Part shown: in pieces, positions 1 through 5,297 of the stretch
Numbering within the stretch: the first letter of the stretch is position 1
How the letters are laid out: every line of letters starts with the position of its first letter
From: an uncultured Bacteroidota bacterium
GTDB taxonomy: Bacteria > Bacteroidota > Bacteroidia > Chitinophagales > Chitinophagaceae
NCBI GenBank assembly: GCA_903913355.1
Contig: CAIWKU010000205.1
Location: 1 to 5,297, forward strand
Length of the DNA: 5,297 nt
Direction: 5' to 3'
Notes under the pieces: generated by a model
Told to the model about the DNA's origin: nothing
Databases searched by the model: none
Seen by the model: only the letters and a program-made list of their open reading frames with translations
Translations under genes and position numbers: made by a program

Positions 1-1439
1 GGTGTTTTGCTGCTGCTACCCATATTATGACGAAGACCCAGGGTATGTCCCACTTCGTGTGAGGAAACAAAACGGATCAATTGACCCATCAGTTCATCAT
101 CAAATTTCATTTTTCTTGCTTTGGGATCAACCGCTGCAGTCTGAACCATATACCAGTCATGTACCAGTTTCATCACATTATGGTACCAGCCGATATGACT
201 TTCCAGGATCTCACCACTACGCGGGTCATGTATTTGCGGACCATACGCGTTTTCAATATCAGAAGCGAAATAGCGGATTACAGAGTAACGGGCATCTTCC
301 AGACTCATATCCGGATTATTTACCGGCCATTCTTTACCAACGATTGCATTTTTAAAACCGGCTTTTTCAAAAGCTTTCTGCCAGTCGTTGATACCATCAA
401 TCAAAGGCTTAACCCATTGTTTTGGAGTTGCCGGATCAATATAATAAATGATCTGTTTGGCGGGTTCCACCAGTTCCCCACGATTATATTTCTCCATATC
501 CTCCGGTTTAGGCTCCAGTCTCCAGCGAACGGCGAAAGTCTGGTTTTCTACTTTTTGCTGATCATCACTATACACAACAAAGCGGTCAGCAAAATAACCA
601 ACACGGGTATCAAACAAACGACGGTTCATAGGTACCTTAGGCAGAATAATCATCGAAGTATTCAACTCAAGTGTAACAACACCCGCGTTTGACGCAGCAG
701 GTAATGTTACTCCGCCACCGCCACCCAGTCCGGCCAAACCACCACCACTATTAGACCCATAGGTTTTCACAGTCTTGATTTCAGTATTGGTAGGGAAAGT
801 ATGAATGCTTTGGATATAGGATCTGTCGGCCATGATCATAGAAAGACCAAACTGACGCTTGTCGTTCGGATCAAGCCCCACAATCTGGTTATCACCTTTA
901 AAGAAATCGGTAACGTCAACAACCACACCTGAAGAATCTTTATTGAATGCGGCTATTGGGAAAGCAAAACCAATCGGATCCAGGTAGGAGTTTTTAACCG
1001 CTTTTGAAATGGCTGAAGTAGAATCGGCAGTACTGATCAGGGTAACTACGCGAACAAAAATATTATTACTTGGGCCTTTTTCAAATTTCAGACTTTGTTG
1101 ATTGACTTCTTCCCCACCGTATTTTCCACCACCGCCAGGAACCCTGGAAAAGCGTGTTACAGCGAGGATTTCACGACCCAGGATGGAGTCGGCAATTTCG
1201 AAATAGTACTTCTCATCTACTTTGTGAACCGTAAAAAGGCCTTTTTTGGTAATAGCCTTATCGGTAATGATTTCTTTATACGGACGAGGCCCCTGTCTGG
1301 TAGCGGCAGCACCAAAACCGGCTAAACCTGCTGGTAATCCACCCCTTGTTGGGGCGCCACCTGCCGGTATTGAATCTCTTTGTTGCGCCAATGCCATCGT
1401 AGAGGCAAAAAGCGCCATAGTTAGTAAATGCTTTCTCAT
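1..1439 (-). CDS. Secreted zinc-dependent metalloprotease, DUF5117/DUF4953 (met-zincin) type; C-terminus outside window
   Basis: Reading the minus strand from the ATG at 1439-1437 gives 479 uninterrupted codons, and the frame is still open at the left edge. Residues 1-18 form a signal peptide (MRKH, a hydrophobic core, then ALA before QQ), which supports this start and export across the inner membrane. Residues about 54-100 look like the DUF5118 segment and about 100-300 like DUF5117. Towards the end come family-typical stretches: GINDWQKAFEKAGFKNAI (349-366), DARYSVIRYF (382-391) and HDPRSGEI (404-411). The catalytic site HEVGHTLGLRH lies at 461-471, with zinc ligands H461, H465 and H471 and general base E462, a metzincin-like HEXXHXXGXXH site. 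Relatives are about 800-850 residues long, so roughly 40% is missing by truncation at the window edge, not by mutation. Substrate is unknown. Three glycine-rich stretches (residues 25-46, 102-109, 228-243) are notable. The gene is divergent from exbB. The family call is strong; the biological role cannot be read from the sequence. Confidence 0.93.
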   Translation of the reverse strand, partial: MRKHLLTMALFASTMALAQQRDSIPAGGAPTRGGLPAGLAGFGAAATRQGPRPYKEIITDKAITKKGLFTVHKVDEKYYFEIADSILGREILAVTRFSRVPGGGGKYGGEEVNQQSLKFEKGPSNNIFVRVVTLISTADSTSAISKAVKNSYLDPIGFAFPIAAFNKDSSGVVVDVTDFFKGDNQIVGLDPNDKRQFGLSMIMADRSYIQSIHTFPTNTEIKTVKTYGSNSGGGLAGLGGGGGVTLPAASNAGVVTLELNTSMIILPKVPMNRRLFDTRVGYFADRFVVYSDDQQKVENQTFAVRWRLEPKPEDMEKYNRGELVEPAKQIIYYIDPATPKQWVKPLIDGINDWQKAFEKAGFKNAIVGKEWPVNNPDMSLEDARYSVIRYFASDIENAYGPQIHDPRSGEILESHIGWYHNVMKLVHDWYMVQTAAVDPKARKMKFDDELMGQLIRFVSSHEVGHTLGLRHNMGSSSKT

Positions 1440-1469
1440 AAGTTTAAAATATAAATTTTAATAAGTTTT

Positions 1470-1502
1470 TAAAGATACAAGTGGTTTTTGACAGGAAACA
1501 AA
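1470..1502 (-). promoter_or_regulatory. Candidate Bacteroidota-type promoter for the metalloprotease gene
   Basis: On the minus strand, TTTG (1502-1499) is followed after 21 bases by TATCTTTA (1477-1470). This matches the Bacteroidota housekeeping pattern TTTG / TAnnTTTG with a single mismatch at the last base of the -7 box. It lies 30 bases upstream of the ATG at 1439, leaving a short A/T-rich leader. The match and spacing are seen directly; that it is used as a promoter is inference. Confidence 0.5.
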
Positions 1503-1652
1503 TAAATTCTTGCCGTTGGATGAGTGGTAAAAAGGGGGATTCTGGTCGGTGAAAATAATGGATGGGCAAATGGAAAGGAGTAAATGGGGTTAACCTATGA
1601 AGAAATAATTAATATAAGAACTTTCATGGAATCTAAATTTGTTGCATGGCAT

Positions 1653-1666
1653 AAAATAGCTATTTT
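1653..1666. repeat. Perfect 14-bp palindrome, candidate operator
   Basis: AAAATAGCTATTTT is a perfect 7+7 dyad. Its centre is about 34 bases upstream of the rightward -7 box at 1693, in the region where RNA polymerase or an activator would contact DNA, and its right half overlaps the TTTG at 1664-1667. It does not resemble a classical Fur box. A dimeric regulator site is possible, but an A/T-rich dyad of this size can also occur by chance. Confidence 0.35.
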
Positions 1667-1692
1667 GTATTCCCATTTGACAAATTGAAAGA

Positions 1693-1700
1693 TAGTTTTG
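1693..1700 (+). promoter_or_regulatory. Candidate -7 element for the exbB-exbD-exbD-tonB transcript
   Basis: TAGTTTTG is a perfect match to the Bacteroidota -7 consensus TAnnTTTG, and lies 83 bases upstream of the exbB ATG. The -33 partner is not ideal: TTTG occurs at 1676-1679 (13-base gap) and at 1664-1667 (25-base gap), where about 19-21 is usual. Weak intrinsic -33 contact would fit an activated promoter, but that is inference. A second, poorer candidate is TATTTTG at 1661-1667, with TTTG at 1638-1641 giving a 19-base gap. Confidence 0.45.
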
Positions 1701-1713
1701 CTTTTTCAAAACT
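1694..1713. repeat. Inverted repeat overlapping the exbB -7 element
   Basis: AGTTTTG (1694-1700) and CAAAACT (1707-1713) are exact reverse complements separated by CTTTTT, and five more T residues follow. As DNA this could be a regulator site on the promoter. If transcription starts further upstream (for example from the box at 1661), the transcript would form a weak hairpin followed by a U run, like an attenuator. The repeat is seen directly; both roles are speculative. Confidence 0.35.
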
Positions 1714-1783
1714 TTTTTCAGTACAATTGCGGAACAATTAATTAACAACTGAAATTATTAAAAAACCAAAAATCAATTGAATC

Positions 1784-2647
1784 ATGGCTGAGACAAAACC
1801 AACTGCTAGTGCCGCTGTAAAAAGCCCATCTTCTGCACAACCTAAAAAAAGCAGTAACACAATTTCATGGATTGCACCACTTACTTGTATCATTCTTGGT
1901 TACTGTATTTGGCGTTTTGTATTGGGTGCACCTGGTAATTTCACAAATCCAGATCCGAATGGTGGTTTTTGGCCACAGCATAAAGGACCTAAAGGAACTT
2001 TCACCAAAATGTATGAGGGTGGTATCATCGTTCCGGTTCTGATCGGTTGTTTTTTAACTGTATTAACTTTCTGTATCGAAAGATTTCTTACTGTTACGAA
2101 AGCTTCTGGAACCGGCAGTATTGCTGAGTTTGTTCGTACTGTACAGTTTCACCTTGCCAACAAAGATGTTGATAAAGCACTGGCTGCATGCGATAAACAA
2201 AAAGGATCAGTAGGTAATGTAATGAAAGCCGGACTGAAAAAATACAAAGAAATGATTACCAATACAGAATTGGTAACTGAACAAAAAGTATTGAATATTC
2301 AAAAAGAAGTAGAAGAAGCTACTGCACTTGAATTACCTATGCTGGAAAAGAACCTGGTGTTCTTATCTACCATTGCTTCTGTGGCAACCCTGTTGGGTCT
2401 GTTAGGAACGGTAATGGGTATGATCAGATCGTTCTCTGCTCTTGGAGAAGAAGGTGGTGGAGATGCTGCCCGTGCATTGTCTCAAGGTATTTCTGAAGCC
2501 TTGTTTAATACGGCATTGGGTATCGGTACTTCTGCTATTGCCATTATCATGTATAATGTGTTCACAACTCGTATTGACGGAATCACTTACGGAATTGACG
2601 AATCAGGTTTCACATTAACCCAAAGTTTTGCAGCTAACTACAAATAA
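1784..2647 (+). CDS. exbB: ExbB/TolQ-family proton channel subunit of the TonB motor
   Basis: This 287-residue protein is the MotA/TolQ/ExbB inner-membrane subunit that forms the pentameric proton channel around ExbD and powers TonB. Predicted membrane segments are about 28-48, 80-98, 191-214 and 236-260. The last three match the three helices of enteric ExbB, including the ER pair (E99-R100) after the first of them, so residues 1-79 with their extra helix are an N-terminal addition. GLLGTVMGM (204-212) and GISEALFNT (235-243) align by eye with the Escherichia coli motifs holding T148, E176 and T181, giving T209, E238 and T243 here, all conserved. Residues 1-26 are rich in Ala, Ser, Lys and Pro. 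The ATG at 1784 follows an A-rich leader without Shine-Dalgarno. It heads a cluster of four genes, with exbD1 starting 67 bases downstream. A TolQ role is less likely because tonB follows. Confidence 0.95.
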   Translation: MAETKPTASAAVKSPSSAQPKKSSNTISWIAPLTCIILGYCIWRFVLGAPGNFTNPDPNGGFWPQHKGPKGTFTKMYEGGIIVPVLIGCFLTVLTFCIERFLTVTKASGTGSIAEFVRTVQFHLANKDVDKALAACDKQKGSVGNVMKAGLKKYKEMITNTELVTEQKVLNIQKEVEEATALELPMLEKNLVFLSTIASVATLLGLLGTVMGMIRSFSALGEEGGGDAARALSQGISEALFNTALGIGTSAIAIIMYNVFTTRIDGITYGIDESGFTLTQSFAANYK

Positions 2648-2714
2648 TCTTTGGATTGTTTGTGGAATCAGCAGCATTTTGAATCTTTAATTGTGAAACA
2701 TTAAATAAATAACA

Positions 2715-3362
2715 ATGGGTAGAGCCAAATTACCTCGTAAGAGTACAAGCATCGACATGACAGCCATGTGCGATGTGGCCTTTCTGTTGTTGTCTTTCTT
2801 TATCCTTACAACCAAATTCAAACCTTCAGAAGCTATTGCGGTAGTCACACCTAAATCTGTGGCAGCCAAAGTAGCACCTACCAAGGATATTGTAGAGATA
2901 ATTATTGACAAGGACGGAAAAGTGTTTCTTACACTGGATGATGAGAATATTAAAGAAATCATGGTGAATACACTGAATAATACCAAAAACCTCGGTCTGA
3001 ACCCAACTGCTTTTAAAAGAGCACAGTTCTTCGGGGCACCTTTCAGTGGAATGGCCTCTTTTCTTGCGCTTCCTGAAGAACAGCGCAAAGGCAATTTATT
3101 ACCAGGTATTCCTGTGAAAGACTCCAGTAATAATGAGTTGACAGTCTGGATGACTTTGGTAAGAGATGCCTATCAGGGTAAAAAACCGAATATCCTTTTG
3201 AAAGGGGATAACCTGGCAAAATACCCTGCTTTTAAAAGTGTAGTAGATGCTTTTAAGAAGAATGATTTTCTGAAATTTCAAATGGTAACCAATCCGGTAA
3301 GTATTCCGGTGGGAACTGATTTATGGAAGAAAACACAAGCAGGAGAAAAGCGCGACGAGTAA
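2715..3362 (+). CDS. exbD: ExbD/TolR-family subunit, long form (first of two)
   Basis: This 215-residue protein has a short basic cytoplasmic N-terminus (residues 1-14), one membrane helix at about 17-34 and a periplasmic domain. D20 at the start of the helix (AMCDVAFLLLSFF) corresponds to the essential proton-carrying aspartate (D25) of Escherichia coli ExbD. Enteric ExbD has about 140 residues. The extra length is mostly an insert around residues 88-155 that includes FFGAPFSGMASFLALP (105-120) and GIPVKDSSNNEL (131-142), followed by the usual domain end KYPAFKSVVDAFKKND (169-184). From memory, the GIP...NEL segment is common in Bacteroidota ExbD proteins, so the insert is probably normal there. 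The gene lies 67 bases after exbB and 37 before the second exbD, with no terminator on either side. The start at 2715 places the basic residues directly before the helix as expected. Confidence 0.93.
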   Translation: MGRAKLPRKSTSIDMTAMCDVAFLLLSFFILTTKFKPSEAIAVVTPKSVAAKVAPTKDIVEIIIDKDGKVFLTLDDENIKEIMVNTLNNTKNLGLNPTAFKRAQFFGAPFSGMASFLALPEEQRKGNLLPGIPVKDSSNNELTVWMTLVRDAYQGKKPNILLKGDNLAKYPAFKSVVDAFKKNDFLKFQMVTNPVSIPVGTDLWKKTQAGEKRDE

Positions 3363-3399
3363 GTAAATTAATTATCAACGAAAACTAAATTCTACCGAC

Positions 3400-3954
3400 A
3401 TGGCAGAAATGGATACCTCGAGTGGCGGTGGCCATAAAAAAGGCCCCGGGGTCAAAAAAGGGAAGAAATTATCGACCCGGGTTGATCTGACGCCCATGGT
3501 GGATCTGGGCTTCCTGCTCATTACGTTTTTTATCTTTACCACAACGATGAGTCAGGCTACTGCAATGAAGCTGATCTTACCGAAAGATGCTGATAAACCG
3601 GAAGACCAGAACAAAGCAAAACAGTCTGGTGTAATTACCATCCTGCTGGGAAAAGACAATAACGTGTTTTATTATGAAGGAGAACTGGATAACAGTGCCT
3701 CTAACTTCAAAACGTCAAATTTTAAAGATATCCGCGATGTGCTGATCAAAAAGAAGAACAGCGTGGCTGAACTGAAGGATTTTGTGGTTATCCTGAAACC
3801 TTCAGAAGAATGTACCTACAGGAATGTGGTTGATATCTTAGATGAAATGACGATTAATGTGTGTACACGATATGCGTTGGTTGATATCACGCCCATCGAA
3901 ACACAATTGGTGAAGAAGACAGAGGAAATTGCTGCCACCTCGCCTGGTCAATAA
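3400..3954 (+). CDS. exbD: ExbD/TolR-family subunit, second copy
   Basis: This 184-residue ExbD-family protein has a Gly/Lys-rich cytoplasmic tail (residues 1-27), a helix at about 33-49, and a periplasmic domain. The conserved TPMVDLGFLLITFF stretch (31-44) carries D35, equivalent to the proton-carrying aspartate of ExbD. The periplasmic part ends with VVILKPSEECTYRNVVDILDEM (129-150) and RYALVDI (157-163), typical of ExbD/TolR domains. It lacks the long insert of the upstream copy and shows little similarity to it outside the helix, so the two are old paralogues and not a recent duplication. Paired exbD genes between exbB and tonB are a known Bacteroidota arrangement. The tonB ATG is 26 bases downstream, indicating co-transcription. 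Whether the two form a mixed dimer within one ExbB pentamer is inference. Confidence 0.93.
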   Translation: MAEMDTSSGGGHKKGPGVKKGKKLSTRVDLTPMVDLGFLLITFFIFTTTMSQATAMKLILPKDADKPEDQNKAKQSGVITILLGKDNNVFYYEGELDNSASNFKTSNFKDIRDVLIKKKNSVAELKDFVVILKPSEECTYRNVVDILDEMTINVCTRYALVDITPIETQLVKKTEEIAATSPGQ

Positions 3955-3980
3955 AGCATTAATTACAAAAGACATTTACA

Positions 3981-4808
3981 ATGGACATAAACAAAATTTT
4001 ATCCGCAGACATTCTGGATATTCTTTTCGACGGAAGGAATAAGCAGTATGGTGCCTACGATCTGCGTAAAACATATAGCAAGCGTATCACCTATGCATTG
4101 GTGGGTACAATGGTAATATGCCTTTTACTGGTAGTGGGTTCTATTATTGCCAATTCAACCAAAAAATCAAAAGCCGAGATTGTTATTGCGGAAGTTAATC
4201 TGGAGAATGTTAAGGAAGAAAAAAAGCCTGAACCACCTCCACCACCTCCACCACCAAAACAGGAACCACCTAAAGTGGAAATGGCTAAATTCACTCCTCC
4301 AAAAATCGTGAAGGATGAAGAAGTAAAACCCGATGAGGAAATCAAAGAAGTTGAAAAACTAGAAGATACCAAGATCGGTACCATTAACCAGGAAGGTGCC
4401 AAAGATGATGGTATCGTGGCACCACCTGTTGAAAAAGGAAGCGGTGTAGTAGAAGCCCCCAAGCAGGAAGAAGATTACGATAAAGTATTTACTGTTGTAC
4501 AAATTGCAGCAGAGTTTCCTGGTGGTTTACCTGCCTGGACTAAATACCTCGAGCGTAACCTGAATAGGGATCTGCCTGTTGAAAATGGTGCGCCTCCTGG
4601 AAAATACACGGTAGTAGTTTCTTTTATTGTAAGTAAAACAGGTGATATTAGCGATGTAACTGCTGAGAACGATCCTGGTTACGGAACAAAAGCAGAAGCC
4701 ATCCGTGTAATTACCAAAGGACCTAAATGGAAACCTGCGGTACAAAACGGAAGAAATGTGATCTATCGTCACAAACAAAGTATTACTTTCCAGGTTTCAG
4801 AAGAATAA
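3981..4808 (+). CDS. tonB: TonB energy-transducing protein
   Basis: This 275-residue protein spans the periplasm and passes energy from ExbB-ExbD to outer-membrane receptors. Order of parts: a cytoplasmic N-terminus with the Bacteroidota motif ILDILFDGRNKQYGAYDLRK (11-30); a membrane anchor at about 37-57; a proline-rich section with eight consecutive prolines (85-92), then PP pairs to 107; an acidic and lysine-rich linker (about 108-170); and a TonB C-terminal domain (about 178-273) beginning EFPGG and including YTVVVSFIVSKTGDISDV (209-226), KWKP (249-252) and the final strand QSITFQV (266-272). The enteric TonB anchor has a cytoplasmic tail of only about 10 residues; here it is about 35, which is common in Bacteroidota. 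It is the last gene of the cluster and is followed by an intrinsic terminator. A close paralogue starts at 5062. Confidence 0.95.
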   Translation: MDINKILSADILDILFDGRNKQYGAYDLRKTYSKRITYALVGTMVICLLLVVGSIIANSTKKSKAEIVIAEVNLENVKEEKKPEPPPPPPPPKQEPPKVEMAKFTPPKIVKDEEVKPDEEIKEVEKLEDTKIGTINQEGAKDDGIVAPPVEKGSGVVEAPKQEEDYDKVFTVVQIAAEFPGGLPAWTKYLERNLNRDLPVENGAPPGKYTVVVSFIVSKTGDISDVTAENDPGYGTKAEAIRVITKGPKWKPAVQNGRNVIYRHKQSITFQVSEE

Positions 4809-4831
4809 TTTCTTTGTTAAATAATACAATT

Positions 4832-4864
4832 TAAAATCCCTGCATCAATTGCGGGGATTTTTTT
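4832..4864 (+). terminator. Intrinsic terminator after tonB
   Basis: AAAATCCCTGC (4832-4842) pairs with GCGGGGATTTT (4850-4860) across a 7-base loop, with one T-G wobble, and T residues continue to 4864. The hairpin starts 23 bases after the tonB stop codon. It should end the exbB-tonB transcript, making the downstream tonB-like gene a separate transcription unit. Confidence 0.88.
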
Positions 4865-4880
4865 GTTTGTAATCTTGTGG

Positions 4881-5010
4881 TATTAGCTATTAGCATTTAG
4901 CTGTTGGCTATTAGCTGTTGGCAGGGTTGGTAATAAACGAAATTGACTTGTATTATTTTGCTAATAGCTAATAGCCAGCAGCCAATAGCCAAGCCCCAAC
5001 CCCCAAGCCC
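4881..5010. repeat. Inverted heptamer-repeat element between the two tonB genes
   Basis: The left arm (4884-4925) reads as six consecutive 7-base units of the form TRGCTRT, for example TAGCTAT, TAGCTGT and TGGCTAT, with the second and last units degenerate. The right arm (4960-5010) carries the same family on the opposite strand, with four good units on 4964-4991 and then G-rich degenerate ones (minus-strand reading). A 34-base A/T-rich spacer separates the arms. Exact inverted matches include 14 bp (4881-4894 with 4960-4973) and 12 bp (4905-4916 with 4966-4977), so the region can fold back in several registers. It has no open frame, no transposase and no sign of CRISPR spacers. Function is unknown; a REP-like dispersed intergenic repeat is the best guess. 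Confidence 0.75.
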
Positions 5011-5061
5011 TTTTTTGTGGATTTCCCTCCTTCTCTGAATCATAGTAAAAAATCAAATACT

Positions 5062-5297
5062 ATGGAACAGAACAAAATTCTCTCCGCGGATCTGCTAGAT
5101 CTTTTATTTGAAGGCAGAAATAAAAATTATGGTGCGTATGAATTACGCCGTTCTTACCAACAGCGCATTAATATGGCTTTGGGAGGAACTTTTTTTATTT
5201 GCCTGCTTTTTGTTGTAGGTTCATTACTAGCCAATGCCGGTAAAAAAAGAATCAAGACAGATATTGTTACAACAGTTGAATTGGAAAATTTTAAAAA
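5062..5297 (+). CDS. Second TonB-like protein, N-terminal part only
   Basis: The ATG at 5062 opens 78 codons that continue past the right edge. The product starts MEQNKILSADLLDLLFEGRN, carries the NYGAYELRRSY segment (22-32) and has a membrane anchor at about 38-58. It aligns without gaps to the upstream tonB with 46 of 78 residues identical. Similarity is strong through the cytoplasmic motif and anchor and drops in residues 63-71, just on the periplasmic side. It is therefore a TonB paralogue, probably able to dock with the same or a similar ExbB-ExbD. The proline-rich linker and C-terminal domain lie outside the window, so I cannot say whether it is full length. It is separated from tonB by 253 bases holding a terminator and the heptamer element. 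I see no convincing TAnnTTTG promoter upstream and no Shine-Dalgarno sequence. Confidence 0.88.
   Translation, partial: MEQNKILSADLLDLLFEGRNKNYGAYELRRSYQQRINMALGGTFFICLLFVVGSLLANAGKKRIKTDIVTTVELENFK

Larger units (their letters stand above)
1440..1783. other. Divergent intergenic region between metalloprotease and exbB
   Basis: This stretch of 344 bases is A/T-rich and has no credible gene. The longest ATG reading noticed, starting at 1558, stops after 11 codons. It contains a leftward promoter candidate (1470-1502), a rightward -7 box (1693-1700), a 14-bp palindrome (1653-1666) and an inverted repeat (1694-1713). Just ahead of the metalloprotease start there is also an all-A/T inverted repeat (TTAAAAT at 1444-1450, ATTTTAA at 1455-1461) that would sit in that gene's leader. 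No Shine-Dalgarno sequence precedes either start codon, which is usual for Bacteroidota. Confidence 0.8.

Noticed and set aside
81..692. Plus-strand open frame of 203 codons, and a shorter overlapping one at 2-355
   Set aside because: Both lie opposite the metalloprotease, whose minus-strand frame has a signal peptide, a zinc site and 479 uninterrupted codons. Their translations resemble no family I know.
1095..1461. Two plus-strand open frames (1095-1325 and 1246-1461)
   Set aside because: They are antisense to the N-terminal part of the metalloprotease. The Gly/Ala/Pro-rich look of the second comes from the glycine-rich codons on the opposite strand.
1561..1783. Fur-box search ahead of exbB
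   Set aside because: No stretch resembles the GATAATGATAATCATTATC type consensus, so iron control cannot be claimed from the sequence.
2648..2714. Separate promoter or terminator between exbB and exbD1
   Set aside because: The 67-base gap shows no TAnnTTTG box and no hairpin with a T-run, so co-transcription is the simpler reading.
2687..3281. Minus-strand open frames opposite exbD1
   Set aside because: They are antisense to a clear ExbD gene within a co-directional cluster, and have no start context or family features.
4091..4778. Minus-strand open frames opposite tonB
   Set aside because: The Gly/Ser-rich product is the antisense of the proline-rich linker, and the whole stretch is explained by tonB.
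4884..4991. Possible CRISPR array
   Set aside because: The units are 7 bases long, contiguous, degenerate and inverted between arms. There are no 20-50 base repeats with unique spacers.
4865..5061. Possible insertion sequence remnant between the tonB genes
   Set aside because: There is no transposase fragment and no flanking target duplication. The inverted matches arise from the heptamer period and are not distinct terminal repeats.

Overview
The window looks like a chromosomal segment of a Bacteroidota bacterium, most likely of the Chitinophagaceae type. The evidence is Bacteroidota-style promoter elements (TAnnTTTG-like -7 boxes), A/T-rich leaders with no Shine-Dalgarno sequence, an exbB-exbD-exbD-tonB gene order, and TonB proteins with the N-terminal ILDxLFxGRNKxYGAYxLR motif. 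The family-level placement is inference from protein style, not from a database search.

Layout: (1) Positions 1-1439, minus strand, hold the first 479 codons of a secreted zinc metalloprotease (DUF5118/DUF5117/DUF4953 type) that runs off the left edge just after its HEXXHXXGXXH zinc site. (2) Positions 1440-1783 are a divergent intergenic region with one candidate promoter for each direction, a perfect 14-bp palindrome and an inverted repeat overlapping the rightward -7 box. (3) Positions 1784-4808, plus strand, hold four co-directional genes, exbB, exbD1, exbD2 and tonB, with gaps of 67, 37 and 26 bases and no terminator between them. A strong intrinsic terminator follows tonB. (4) Positions 4865-5061 are noncoding and contain an unusual element: heptamer repeats (about TRGCTRT) in two arms of opposite orientation. 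(5) From 5062 to the right edge is the start of a second tonB-like gene, 46/78 identical without gaps to the N-terminus of the first.

Together, exbB, the two exbD genes and tonB encode an inner-membrane proton-driven motor that energises TonB-dependent outer-membrane transporters (SusC-like, siderophore or vitamin receptors). The catalytic residues expected of ExbB (T209, E238, T243) and ExbD (D20 in the first, D35 in the second) are all present. The metalloprotease is an exported protein with no obvious direct link to the motor. I do not see a wholly new system. The parts most worth following up are the heptamer element between the two tonB copies, the tonB duplication with a single visible motor, and the palindromes in the divergent promoter region.
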